From: Candidatus Paracaedibacter symbiosus
GTDB lineage: Bacteria > Pseudomonadota > Alphaproteobacteria > Paracaedibacterales > Paracaedibacteraceae
Assembly (NCBI RefSeq): GCF_000757605.1
Contig: NZ_JQAK01000007.1
Location: 1-40,599, forward strand
Direction: 5' to 3'
Length of the DNA: 40,599 nucleotides
Part shown: positions 23,536-34,580 of the stretch, piece after piece
How the letters are laid out: the number at the start of each line of letters is the position of its first letter
Position numbering within the stretch: the first letter of the stretch is position 1
Translations under genes and position numbers: made by a program
Notes under the pieces: generated by a model
Databases searched by the model: none
What the model was told of the DNA's origin: nothing
The model's input: only the letters and a program-made list of their open reading frames with translations

Positions 23536-23607
23536 TGAGAGTGACAGGATTCGAACCTGCATCTTTTAACTCGACAAGTTAACTCTTTACCATTAAGTTA
23601 CACTACA
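23536..23607 (-). tRNA. trnD: tRNA-Asp (GUC)
   Basis: Anticodon loop TTGTCGA on TTAAC/GTTAA. Acceptor TGTAGTG faces CACTCTC: positions 1 (T-C) and 3 (T-C) unpaired, position 2 G-T. Starts one base after the repeat boundary. Confidence 0.92.
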
Positions 23608-23615
23608 TCACCCAA

Positions 23616-23688
23616 TCAGAGTGACAGGACTCGAACCTGTAGTCTTCTGTTCCCAAAACAGACACATTACCTATTATGCTACACTTGG
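23616..23688 (-). tRNA. trnP: tRNA-Pro (UGG)
   Basis: Anticodon loop TTTGGGA on TCTGT/ACAGA. Acceptor CCAAGTG faces CACTCTG: positions 2 and 3 unpaired. Its first three bases (23688-23686) are also the last three bases of trnA, so the two genes overlap. Confidence 0.92.
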
Positions 23689-23756
23689 ACGCAATCAGAA
23701 TCGAACTGATATCTAATACGTGCAAGGTATTGATTTTACCATTAAACTATGCAGTG
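23686..23756 (-). tRNA. trnA: tRNA-Ala (UGC)
   Basis: Anticodon loop CTTGCAC on AATAC/GTATT. Acceptor CACTGCA faces TGCGTCC: positions 1-3 unpaired, 4 a T-G wobble. Overlaps trnP by three bases at its 3' end. Confidence 0.92.
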
Positions 23757-23769
23757 TGTAGTTTTTTAG

Positions 23770-23840
23770 TAGGCCTAATTGGAATCGAACCAATAACTTT
23801 TCGTTATGAGCGAAACATTTTGCCACTAAACTATAGGAAA
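23770..23840 (-). tRNA. tRNA with CAU anticodon (Met or lysidine-type Ile)
   Basis: Anticodon loop CTCATAA on TTTCG/CGAAA, T arm ATTGG-TTCGATT-CCAAT. Acceptor TTTCCTA faces TAGGCCT: positions 1-3 unpaired. Sequence differs from the duplicated trnM, so this is a second CAU species; it may be tRNA-Ile(CAU), which reads AUA after C34 modification, or a second tRNA-Met. Bases 23841-23935 next to it, towards rnl, hold no complete tRNA. Confidence 0.85.
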
Positions 23841-23939
23841 CGAAACTTCTTAAAAAAGTCTTGTATAAAAAATATTTTTTTAGTAAAAGTAAGCAAGTTT
23901 GTCGCCAAACGAAACACCTAAACTATATGGTAATTATCT

Positions 23940-26530
<2,591 letters not shown>

Positions 26531-26602
26531 TCACAAATTTACAACTTCTAGCAATACGTATAATAAACCATTAAAAAATAAATTGAACACGATTATTAAA
26601 TA

Positions 26603-26683
26603 TGGGGATAATGGGACTCGAACCCATACGGTAAAAACCACTGATTTCTAAAATCAGCCTGTCTACCATTTCAGCATATCCGT
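26603..26683 (-). tRNA. trnL(uag): tRNA-Leu (UAG)
   Basis: Class II with long variable arm; anticodon loop TTTAGAA on CTGAT/ATCAG. Acceptor ACGGATA faces TATCCCC: positions 1 (A-C) and 2 (C-C) unpaired. Confidence 0.93.
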
Positions 26684-26686
26684 CCC

Positions 26687-26759
26687 TTCACCTAGACAGA
26701 CTTGAACTGTCGACTTCACGCTTATCAAGCGTGCACTCTACCAACTGAGTTATAGGTTT
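26687..26759 (-). tRNA. trnI(gau): tRNA-Ile (GAU)
   Basis: Anticodon loop TTGATAA on CACGC/GCGTG. Acceptor AAACCTA faces TAGGTGA: positions 1 (A-A) and 2 (A-G) unpaired. Confidence 0.93.
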
Positions 26760-26761
26760 TA

Positions 26762-26832
26762 TGAACCCTATGAGAATCGAACTCATATTCTTAACGTGAA
26801 AGGTTAACGTCCTACCATTAGACGAAGGGTTT
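26762..26832 (-). tRNA. trnE: tRNA-Glu (UUC)
   Basis: Anticodon loop CTTTCAC on TTAAC/GTTAA. Acceptor AAACCCT faces AGGGTTC: only position 1 (A-C) unpaired. Confidence 0.93.
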
Positions 26833-26835
26833 TCC

Positions 26836-26909
26836 TGGGTGTATTGGGACTCGAACCCAAAACCTCTGGTTTAAGAGACCATTGCTCTACCAAATTGAGC
26901 TATACACTT
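26836..26909 (-). tRNA. trnK: tRNA-Lys with CUU anticodon
   Basis: Anticodon loop CTCTTAA on ATGGT/ACCAG (27-43 mispaired). Acceptor AAGTGTA faces TACACCC: positions 1 and 2 (A-C) unpaired. Its first two bases are shared with the 3' end of trnQ. C at position 34 would read AAG, yet AAA is by far the commoner Lys codon here. Confidence 0.88.
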
Positions 26910-26978
26910 GGGATAATAGGACTCGAACCTATAATCATGGGTTCAAAACCCACCGCCTTGCCCTTTGGCTATATCCCA
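26908..26978 (-). tRNA. trnQ: tRNA-Gln (UUG)
   Basis: Anticodon loop TTTTGAA on GTGGG/CCCAT. Acceptor TGGGATA pairs perfectly with TATCCCA. Overlaps the 5' end of trnK by two bases (26908-26909); it is first in the five-tRNA cluster, following atp6. Confidence 0.93.
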
Positions 26979-27107
26979 TATAAACGAATATTTAACATCA
27001 AATTAACCTCTAATACAGATGATTAAAAACATCTGAAATTGTTGAATTAAATGCAAAACATTTCACAAAAATACAAGTTAAAAATATTTACGAAACTATA
27101 CCAACAA

Positions 27108-27851
27108 CTAATGGCTAGTGTTGTAAATATCATTTAAATAAATACAAGTTAAAATCGAAAAAATGTAAGCTTGAACGATTGCGATACAGAACTCAAGCAC
27201 AACGATAAATACAATAAATAAAAGTGGTAAGAATGATATGATTGCGTACTGTTTAAATATGTTAAATATGAAAGCACTTAATATATTTAAAAGAGTATGA
27301 CCTGCAAGCATATTCGCAAAAAGTCGAACGGATAAACTAAATGGACGAATTAAATAAGAGACAACCTCTATAACAACTAGGAATGGAACTAGTGGTTTTG
27401 GAACACCGCTTGGTACAAATAAATTGAAAAAGGATAATTTATTGTTAAAAAAATTAATCAAAGTTATACCAACAAAAAGAGAGAAGGCTATCTGAAATGT
27501 AAAAATAATGTGGCCTGTTATTGTAAAACCGTAAGGTAAAAGACCGATTAAATTAGAAATAAGTATAAAAGAGAAGATAAACAATACTAGAGGAAAATAT
27601 TTTAACGCCACAATATTGCTTACCTGTTGTTTAAACAACTGTAACACGAAAAGATAAATATTCTCTATTGCATACTGTCACTTGCTTAAAATGTATGTAT
27701 TACTGCTGTTATTTACGTAAAATAAAAAAGTAAACCCTGTTAGTACAATCAAAAGTATGATTGTGTTATTTGTTATTGAAATGTCTATACCAGAAAAACA
27801 TATTTTCTTAAGTACTTGAATTCTAAATTGTTCTAATGGATTAAAAATCAT
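27108..27851 (-). CDS. atp6: ATP synthase F0 subunit a
   Basis: Proton-channel subunit of ATP synthase, 247 residues from ATG 27851 to the stop at 27108, with one TGA as Trp (SKWQYAIENIY). The key helices are present: SNLIGLLPYGFTITGHI, FVPSGVPKPLVPFLVVIEVVSYLIRPFSLSVRLFANMLAGH with the essential Arg, and the C-terminal AIVQAYIFSILTCIYLNDI. Located between nad7 and the tRNA cluster. Confidence 0.96.
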
Positions 27852-27978
27852 GTTAAAAAATATAAATATACAAATAAATTATTATAAAAAAGCTTCGAAT
27901 TTAAGTTTTTCAGTCTCCGCTGATTGTGCAGAACAATCAATCTTGCGTAGGTGGAAAAACTCTCTACCTTTAATAAAC
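27852..27978. other. Gap between nad7 and atp6
   Basis: 127 bases without a gene. A small hairpin (GATTGT-GCAGA-ACAATC) near 27922-27938 is the only structure seen; it may serve RNA processing before atp6. Confidence 0.3.
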
Positions 27979-29127
27979 CTAGCGGTCTATTTCACCAAAA
28001 ACGATATCTTGAGTACCTATAATAGTGACAACGTCAGCTATCATGTGCCCTTTTGACATAGCATTTAGTGACTGTAAATGTAAAAAACCAGGAGCTTTGA
28101 TTTTACAACGATAAGGTTTGTTAGAACCATCTGAAACTAAGTAAACACCAAACTCACCCTTTGGTGCCTCAACACAAGCGTATATTTCATTTTCAGGAAC
28201 ATTAAATCCCTCGCTATACAGTTTAAAATGGTGAATTAAAGATTCCATTGAATACTTCATGTCAACACGTTCTGGAGGTGTTATTTTCTTGTCATCTAAC
28301 TTAATTAAGCCGGATGGCATAGATTTTAAACACTGTTTAATTATATTGATGCTTTCATACATCTCGTAAACTCGAATTAAGTAACGATCGAAGCAATCAC
28401 CGTTTTTTCCAATTGGTACACTAAATGAGAGTTGATTGTAAATCTCGTATGAATTATTCTTACGTAAATCTCAATTAATACCGGAACCGCGTAACATGAC
28501 GCCACTAAACCCGTGACTCATAGCCTCTTCAGCAGAAACAATACCAACATCAACTAGTCTTTGTTTCCAAATCCTATTGTTATTTAATAACTCTTCAACT
28601 TCTACCAATCTTCAAAAAAACTGATCGACAAACTGCATAATGTCGTTTCAAAGACCTAATGGAAAGTCTTGTGAAACACCACCAGGTCTTATATAAGCCG
28701 CATGCATTCTCGCACCCGAAACACGTTCGTAAAACTCCATTAGTTTTTCTCTTTCTTCAAATAGTCAAAGAAATGGGGTTAAAGCACCGACGTCCATAGC
28801 ATGAGTCGTAACAGCTAATATGTGATTTAGTATTCTAGTCAATTCACTAAATATAACTCGAATGTACTGCGCCCTAAGTGGAGCCTTGCAGTTTAATAAA
28901 CCTTCAACAGCTAATGAATAGGCATGTTCTTGCGCCATCATAGAAACATAATCCAACCGATCAAAGTAAGGTAATGCTTGTAAATAAGTCTTGTATTCGA
29001 TCAACTTTTCTGTACCCCTATGCAACAAACCAATATGTGGATCTGCCTTGCGAACTAATTCGCCATCCAACTCTAAGATCAAACGAAGGACGCCGTGAGC
29101 AGCAGGATGCTGAGGACCGAAATTCAT
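27979..29127 (-). CDS. nad7: NADH dehydrogenase subunit 7 (49 kDa)
   Basis: Quinone-site subunit of the complex I peripheral arm, matrix side, 382 residues. [59 protein letters not shown] and the C-terminal [21 protein letters not shown] are all conserved; several TGA encode Trp. ATG 29127 is used as start, but the frame is open upstream and encodes KNFT directly before it, the usual family sequence, so an upstream non-ATG start (ATA 29142) is possible. nad9 stops at 29168, 40 bases upstream. Confidence 0.95.
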
Positions 29128-29167
29128 GGTAAAATTTTTTATTTTTTTGTAACATTTGAATAAGCGT

Positions 29168-29733
29168 TTATTTGATTTTTTCTCATGGACTAGTAAAGTT
29201 AAATAATCTGTACTCTTGCGACATTTCTAAGGGTTCGTAAACTATATTAGACTTTTCATCGTCATACCGAACTTCAATATAACCTGTAAGTGGGAAATCT
29301 TTTCTTAACGGAAAACCGTCAAAGCCGTAATCTGTAAGAATACGACGTAAATCCGGATGGTTTAAAAAAAAATTCCAAACATATCTCAACATTCCCTTTC
29401 GGTCCAATTAGCTCCACTAAACAAGGATGAAAGAGAAGGTACATACGCTTGCGTATATGTTTTAACAAATAATCTAATATTATACTTTGTGGATAATAAA
29501 TTATAATTTACTTCAAACCTTTCGGCCTTAGCTGGATAATCAATAACACATATATCACTTAAGATTTTAGCCTGAAGAATAGAATTATTTTTTAAACTAC
29601 TAATAAGTTCAAAAATATAATTGCTTTTAGCTACCAGTATTAATGACCTGTTTTCCGACTTCTTCAGTATTATAACACTTAAAAATTTTTTATATAAACT
29701 TAAAAAAACTTGTAAATAATAACTAAAATTCAT
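29168..29733 (-). CDS. nad9: NADH dehydrogenase subunit 9 (30 kDa), one -1 break
   Basis: Peripheral-arm subunit of complex [11 protein letters not shown](TGA)-DMFGIFF matches the family's AxWxERExxDMFGI; it is followed in another frame by [35 protein letters not shown] and [11 protein letters not shown]. The break lies in the T9 run at 29364-29372: nine T give TAA, ten give [10 protein letters not shown]. With that base the gene is 189 codons (188 aa), ATG 29733 to TAA 29168, ending W-E-K-I-K. Starts 3 bases after nad3. Confidence 0.93.
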
Positions 29734-29736
29734 AGT

Positions 29737-30093
29737 CTAATCTCACTCTAAAGCCCCTTTTTGTCATTCATATACGAAACCTATTGTTAAAACAATTAAA
29801 AATAGAAACACAGACCAAACACCAAAAAAACCACTAACCGATATAGAAATTGATCATGGAAATAAATACATTATTTCCAAATCAAATATCATAAATAATA
29901 TTGCTATTAGATAATACCTAACGTTAAACTTACTTCTAGTATCCTCAAAGGGCTGAAAACCGCACTCGTAAGCTGAATTCTTTTCAATATCCGATTCTTG
30001 ATAGACAAGAAAATAAGAAAGAAAAATCAATAAACATGAGATAAAAAAAGCTCCTCAAAAAAAGATAAATATATATATGTACTCTAATGTCAT
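29737..30093 (-). CDS. nad3: NADH dehydrogenase subunit 3
   Basis: 118-residue complex I membrane subunit. The loop with the reactive Cys ([26 protein letters not shown]) and [18 protein letters not shown] are invariant features; four Trp are TGA. Start ATG 30093, stop TAG 29737. Several in-frame TGA codons break the standard-code frame, so it appears only under the UGA=Trp code. Confidence 0.95.
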
Positions 30094-30118
30094 GTGTTTT
30101 TTAAAGATTAGCTATTTG

Positions 30119-30490
30119 CTATTTGAAAAAAACGGGATTAAAAATTAATGAATTAGTTTTATTCTTTAATAATAAAGCCAACTTAACATTTGAAATCCTT
30201 TTTTTAAAAATTGGAACTAAGGAAATAAAATTGCTAGAAAGGGCCTTCAAATTTAAGTAAAATAATTTATTAAAGTAAAGAAAATTGAAGACCGCATTCA
30301 TATAAATATTTATATCTTTCAATATAAATTCAATTTTTGTTTGAAATTCGGACTCGATTACGTTAGACAAAAATTTAACTAAGCAAAAGAAAAAAATAGT
30401 AAAAATGACTATTACAACCTTCTCGTTAATATAATGTAACAAATTATTTATTGAAAATAATACAAAAAATGTTAATAAACTATATTTCAT
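30119..30490 (-). CDS. atp4: Probable ATP synthase F0 subunit b (atp4/ymf39)
   Basis: 123-residue protein with an N-terminal hydrophobic segment (LLTFFVLFSIN), a short INEKVVIVIFTIFFFCLVKFL helix that resembles the LNEE-x-LVxxxFxxF motif of mitochondrial ymf39, then a long helical, basic tail. Its ATG (30490) overlaps the end of atp8 by 11 bases, and atp8-atp4 adjacency fits a peripheral-stalk/F0 pairing. Conservation is weak, so the call rests on motif plus context. Confidence 0.62.
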   Translation of the reverse strand: MKYSLLTFFVLFSINNLLHYINEKVVIVIFTIFFFCLVKFLSNVIESEFQTKIEFILKDINIYMNAVFNFLYFNKLFYLNLKALSSNFISLVPIFKKRISNVKLALLLKNKTNSLIFNPVFFK

Positions 30491-30920
30491 CTATATCTAA
30501 ATTATTTAATCTATCTATCAAACAAGTATTTAATGGATAATTTTTTTCAAGTAGCGATATCTTCAATATATTTTCAGATGCTGACTCAATGAAATTATTT
30601 AATAAGTAGCTTCTATTTAAAATAGAACTAAAGACGCTTGTTGTCACTAAAAATTTCAGTGCAGTTAAAACGCTTGAAAGAAGGCCGTAATAAACCCTAC
30701 TAAAGTAAGTACTAGTTAGGACCTTATTTTTTGCCGAATACTCCATGTAATCAAACTTATACAAGAAAAAATACCATATCTTGTATATTATATTTCTTAA
30801 CTTTAAATTTTTAAAAACTAAAATTACAAAAAAGTTAACGGTCAAAAAATATAATCCAAAAAAAAAGAGTGTCAATCAAAAGTATTGAGTAAAGAAGGAA
30901 ATTTTGTCTAGTTGAGGCAT
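30480..30920 (-). CDS. atp8: ATP synthase F0 subunit 8 (ymf19)
   Basis: The N-terminus MPQLDKISFFTQYFWLTLFFFG (Trp is TGA) is the diagnostic MPQLD start of ymf19/atp8, with a single membrane helix. At 146 residues it has the long charged C-terminus of protist and plant forms. Two overlapping hairpins (30932-30966 and 30963-30986) lie in its leader. Confidence 0.92.
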
Positions 30921-30931
30921 AATACTAACGT

Positions 30932-30986
30932 ATTTTGTCCAAGCGTCTTTTTTCAGCAGACAAAATCTGAGAGATTTCTCAGATTT
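30932..30986 (-). promoter_or_regulatory. Two mutually exclusive hairpins in the atp8 leader
   Basis: Stem A pairs 30932-30939 with 30959-30966 (ATTTTGTC/GACAAAAT). Stem B pairs 30963-30972 with 30977-30986 (AAATCTGAGA/TCTCAGATTT, loop GATT). Four bases belong to both, so only one can form. Stem A ends 12 bases before the atp8 ATG. The arrangement is attenuator-like or a processing site between rps11 and atp8; function unproven. Confidence 0.45.
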
Positions 30987-31121
30987 CTAGAATGTAGTTC
31001 AATTTAGGGACTGGCGATTCAAGAGTCCAATGCCGAAGATTAAAGAAAGTTAGGCTCTACGCATATATGAATATAAAGCTGTTTAGCATCCAAACACGCA
31101 GCGACGTAGCTCATAAAATAT

Positions 31122-31648
31122 CTATAACCTTTTCAATTTTTTTTTTCGCATAAACAGCGAATGCGGTCTATTTCTTACTATAATAGCTTTTAAAATGGAA
31201 AGTCCTGATTGTTTAAAACTCTGGAATATAAGTTTTCCATTTTTCATATAAGTACTGGTCATAAAAAACTTTCAAATATAGCGAATATTTTTTATTCTAG
31301 CAATCTTTGAAGCAGAAGCTGCGACAGCCTTTAGCGTATCCCATGATTTTTTCTTTTTTTAGTTGTGATTTTACACGAACCTGCGGATTGCGAAACCACG
31401 ACCCGGCCCCTAATGTCTGTTATCGTTATAAAAACGTTATTCTTTGTTTTTAAAAAAAAAGCGTAATACTTCTTCTTATTTGGATTTACCTTTCCAAGCA
31501 AAAAGCGTTCTCTTCAAGGAATTCACCCCTTTTTAGGTTTAGGCGGTGGTGGGCTTTTCTTAACTTTTCTCAAAACAATTCGCTTTTTTATAACCTTTTT
31601 GCGTAATTTTACCTCTTTTTGAACAATAGTACTTTCAGGTGAGACCAT
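31122..31648 (-). CDS. rps11: Ribosomal protein S11 (one -1 break)
   Basis: uS11 of the small mitoribosomal subunit. NVFITITDIRGRVVVSQSAGSCKIT matches the family's N-x-x-x-T-x-T-D...SAG core. The frame then meets TAA; one extra base in the adjoining A7-G-A6 tract (31347-31360) restores KKSWDTLKAVAASASK, the expected continuation, and a basic end RKKKLKRL. Corrected length 175 residues, with a long Lys/Pro-rich N-terminal extension. ATG 31648 is 2 bases after the rps13 stop. Confidence 0.88.
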
Positions 31649-31650
31649 AT

Positions 31651-32005
31651 TTATAATTCTTTTTTAATATTATTTCTAGAAGTTTTAGAATTTGTATGAG
31701 TCCGCTGCCCTCTAACAGGTAACTTAAGAATATGACGCATACCGGAATAACTTTTAACTTTTTTCTTTCGCTCCACGTTGTTAAATATCTTGTTCTTTTC
31801 TAAACTAAAAAAAAGTCAGACTGAGCTTTTAGATTTATGAAAGTGTTGTGACTAACCTTACTATTAGGATAACCGCACCAACCATTCAATAAAATTATTT
31901 TTCTTAAATTTTTTAAGTTAATACCGTGTACCTTACGCAAGGCGGTATTAAGATTTTTTTTTTATTAACTTCGACAAAATTTTCAAATGTTTTAAATTCC
32001 TTCAT
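31651..32005 (-). CDS. rps13: Ribosomal protein S13 (two -1 breaks)
   Basis: uS13 of the small mitoribosomal subunit head. The C-terminal signature [20 protein letters not shown] is unmistakable; [16 protein letters not shown] is the N-terminal helix-loop. These lie in different frames from each other and from the ATG at 32005. Adding one base to the A10 run (31954-31963) and one to the T8 run (31807-31814), on the coding strand, makes one 118-residue protein of normal size. Follows rpl6 with a 2-base gap. Confidence 0.87.
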
Positions 32006-32007
32006 AA

Positions 32008-32565
32008 CTACATAAACCTTTGTTTTTTACCAACCTTTAATTTAGTAAACTTAAAATTCTTAAATTGCAAAACACCCTTACCTTTGTAAAAATTAGATTT
32101 TTTAACTTTCTTTAGATTAGCCATAAAATCATATAGTACAGGATTGCTGACGGATAGTATATATATCTGGTTTTTTTTACAGTAGACTTTTAAAGCCTCC
32201 GGAATATCAAAAATTATATAGTTACAGTCACCAACGAGCACGTAGAGCTTTCGCCCCATAACAAAATTTTTAAAACCTAGACCAATCATGTGTAATTTTC
32301 CAAATGAACTATAACCAGAATAGAATACATTGTATAAAGATTTAGATACTAAGTCCACGACCTTTAAATAATCGTTGTACGACAAATCGTTAGATAAAAA
32401 TAAAAGGTTATTACCTTTATAGATCGGCTGAGCAGCCAAACGAGCCTTTCAAACAAATTTATTTGCCTCAGAACAAAATACAAAAGTGTAAACCCCATTA
32501 TTACAAGATTGAGAAACCGTCATATTGTTTTTAAATGGTATTATTTTAGATATAGTCGCCCCCAT
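32008..32565 (-). CDS. rpl6: Ribosomal protein L6
   Basis: uL6 of the large mitoribosomal subunit, 185 residues. KLHMIGLGFKNFVMGRKLYVLVGD corresponds to the first L6 beta-domain and SNPVLYDFMANLKKVKKSNFYKGKGV to the C-terminal P-x-x-Y-K-G-K-G-I signature. ATG 32565 directly abuts the rps8 stop (TAGATG). One TGA is Trp. Confidence 0.9.
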
Positions 32566-32949
32566 CTAACTAACTTTTAAAAGAACTTCGCCACCACGAC
32601 CAAAAATAATCGATTCTTCATCAGTGAGTAAACCCTTGTTAGTTGAAATTATATAAAAACCAGAACTTTTTTTCCTGAGATCTAGACGTAAACCCTCATA
32701 TCTGGTATAAATTCGTCTACCTGGAGTTGAAATAACATTGATATTTCGTATAACCGGTTTATTATCAGTGTATTTTAAAAAAACCTTTATACACTTCTTG
32801 TTTTCTATAGCAAAACCTCTAATATAACCAAGCCTATATAAAACATTTAAAATATTTATGCATAACTTTGAATTTTGAACGGTAACAACTAAACGTTTCG
32901 CGATGCTACCAACTTTAATTATAGATATCATATTACTAACTAAACTCAT
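32566..32949 (-). CDS. rps8: Ribosomal protein S8
   Basis: uS8, 127 residues. YLGYIRGF-type N-terminal core (VLYRLGYIRGFAI), PVIRNINVISTPGRRIYTRY and GFYIISTNKGLLTDEES...GGEVLLKVS match the family throughout; the last is the conserved S-T-x-x-G-x-(L/M)-(T/S)-x-x-x-A segment. Gap of 3 bases to rps14. Confidence 0.93.
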   Translation of the reverse strand: MSLVSNMISIIKVGSIAKRLVVTVQNSKLCINILNVLYRLGYIRGFAIENKKCIKVFLKYTDNKPVIRNINVISTPGRRIYTRYEGLRLDLRKKSSGFYIISTNKGLLTDEESIIFGRGGEVLLKVS

Positions 32950-32952
32950 GAC

Positions 32953-33249
32953 TTAACTTAATTTTTTCACACCGTTTATGTAATTATTTGAAATTAATAA
33001 ACGCAATTTAATGCGAGCTAGCTTAAAATGATTCGAGACAGACCTACCATTATTAGAAATAAAACACCTTTGTTTTATCATAACATACGATGAGCTGTTA
33101 GAAAGTTTAGTTAGACAAGAAAAACTGTGTTGTCTTATATAACTCGGAATGTTCAAGTTATAGGCTAAACTTTTATACTGTAATCTTTTTAACTCAAATT
33201 TAAAAAATAGTTTATAAAGCTTTTTATTTTTTATTATCAAATATTTCAT
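32953..33249 (-). CDS. rps14: Ribosomal protein S14
   Basis: uS14, 98 residues of the zinc-free type. IKQRCFISNNGRSVSNHFKLARIKLR matches the R-C-x-x-T-G-R-x-R-x-x-x-x-x-F-x-x-S-R signature; ends NGVKKLS in place of the usual G-x-x-K-A-S-W. Normal position between rpl5 and rps8. Confidence 0.93.
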   Translation of the reverse strand: MKYLIIKNKKLYKLFFKFELKRLQYKSLAYNLNIPSYIRQHSFSCLTKLSNSSSYVMIKQRCFISNNGRSVSNHFKLARIKLRLLISNNYINGVKKLS

Positions 33250-33252
33250 TTT

Positions 33253-33795
33253 TTATATTTTTTTTACCTTTAGAAAAAAACCGCCAGTTAATTGCCTTAA
33301 TGAATTATTGTTGCTACGGGCTTTGTTGTGAGAAAATAATGAAACTTTTATTTGTGTTTTTTGAGCCTGTTTATAATAACTTTTTACAAAAAACTGAATG
33401 TTGTCAAGATATAAACTATAACAACCGTTTAGAACATTATATTTTAAGCTTTTTTCATAGTATATGTGATAAAAGTAAAGGTAAAAATTAGAAAGATAAA
33501 ATAAAAAATTGCCCTTGTTATTTTTGCTTAAGGTAGTAGTGATATTAAAGCGTTTTAATATTTTTTTATTTAGGTATGCGAACTTCACCCTTCTAAGAAT
33601 CGGTTTTTGACCACCTACCATAAAAAGCAAATAATACAACTTCGTAAATTTTAAATTCTTATCGGACTTAAAGGTACTGAAAGAAGTGTTTATGCGAATT
33701 GTCGCATTCTCATCCAATGTGTTGATATTGTATACGCTACCCTGATGCAAGTTTAAATTTTTTATTACAGTTCTTTTATAGTTATTTAAATACAT
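33253..33795 (-). CDS. rpl5: Ribosomal protein L5
   Basis: uL5, 180 residues. KLYYLLFMVGGQKPILRRVKFAYLNKKILKRFNITTTLS corresponds to the L-x-x-I-T-G-Q-K-P...I-R-x-G-x-x-I-x-x-V-T-L-R core; the C-terminal half is divergent but the family's size and place (rpl14-rpl5-rps14) hold. ATG 33795. Confidence 0.88.
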   Translation of the reverse strand: MYLNNYKRTVIKNLNLHQGSVYNINTLDENATIRINTSFSTFKSDKNLKFTKLYYLLFMVGGQKPILRRVKFAYLNKKILKRFNITTTLSKNNKGNFLFYLSNFYLYFYHIYYEKSLKYNVLNGCYSLYLDNIQFFVKSYYKQAQKTQIKVSLFSHNKARSNNNSLRQLTGGFFLKVKKI

Positions 33796-33801
33796 CGGTT
33801 G

Positions 33802-34191
33802 TTATAGGGTAACTTGCGCAAGAGAAATCACTTTACTAAACTTTATATTAACTCTAATCTCTCGAAATACAGGACCTAAAAGTCTTGATCCTATAGGCAA
33901 AAAGTATTTATTTAATAGAGCAGCCGAATTCGTGCCTGATCTAACAAAGAAATTTCCCCACCTTTTCACACCCTTTAATGTTCTTAATACGACAGCTGTA
34001 CAAACCTGACCCTTTTTTACCTCTTTACTTTTTTTCACGTTTTTTTTAACGATACTTTTTTTAACGACTACCGTTATAGTATCACCTACCATAGCACCGA
34101 CTCTAGACGATGAATTTAGCAGGCGTATACAGCTAACGAAAACTGCACCAGAATTATCAGCTACTTTTAATATTGTCTGTACGTTGATCAT
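33802..34191 (-). CDS. rpl14: Ribosomal protein L14
   Basis: uL14, 129 residues. [43 protein letters not shown] and the end LGPVFREIR (family G-P-V-x-R-E-L-R) are all present. Its start overlaps the end of rpl16 by 38 bases. Confidence 0.95.
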   Translation of the reverse strand: MINVQTILKVADNSGAVFVSCIRLLNSSSRVGAMVGDTITVVVKKSIVKKNVKKSKEVKKGQVCTAVVLRTLKGVKRWGNFFVRSGTNSAALLNKYFLPIGSRLLGPVFREIRVNIKFSKVISLAQVTL

Positions 34192-34578
34192 ATTTTTTTA
34201 CAATAATTGTAGGTACCGGAAGACGAAGAGAAGACGAGTGAAGAGCTCTAATTACTGGACCCTTCGAAACGCCTTTTATCTCAAAAATTATCTTACCAGC
34301 CCTTAACGGGTATATTTTTAACGAAGGACTACCCTTTCCTCTCCCCATACGAACATCCCTGGGCTTCCTAGTTAGCATTCAAAACGGTAAGGTTCTAATT
34401 ATTAAAAAATTTTTTTCTTAATAACTCTCTTTAACGACCTTATTGCCGCTGTTAATTGTTCTGTAGTCAAATTGCAATTATTTAAAGCCTTTAAACCAAT
34501 AGAGCCGGAGTATAATTTATCATACTGAAGAGTGTTATTACCGCTGTACTTTATCTTAAAATATTTTTTAAATTTCAT
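34154..34578 (-). CDS. rpl16: Ribosomal protein L16 (one -1 break)
   Basis: uL16. Second part [34 protein letters not shown] matches K-P-x-E-V-R-M-G-K-G-K-G...G-x-x-L-(F/Y)-E-(I/V). First part from ATG 34578 ([29 protein letters not shown]) is the family's G-x-x-G-L-x-A-x-x-x-x-x-(L/I)-x-x-x-Q-x-E-A-x-R-x-x-x-x-R. They are joined by one extra base in the A7T6 tract (34404-34416). TGA at 34157 is Trp and the stop is TAA at 34154. Confidence 0.88.
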
Positions 34579-34580
34579 GG

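Noticed and set aside
23841-23935. tRNA-like half (TATAGTTTAGGTG plus a GTTT...AAAC hairpin) next to the second CAU tRNA
   Set aside because: No T arm or matching 3' acceptor strand follows; it is more likely the rnl 3' flank or a decayed tRNA 5' half.
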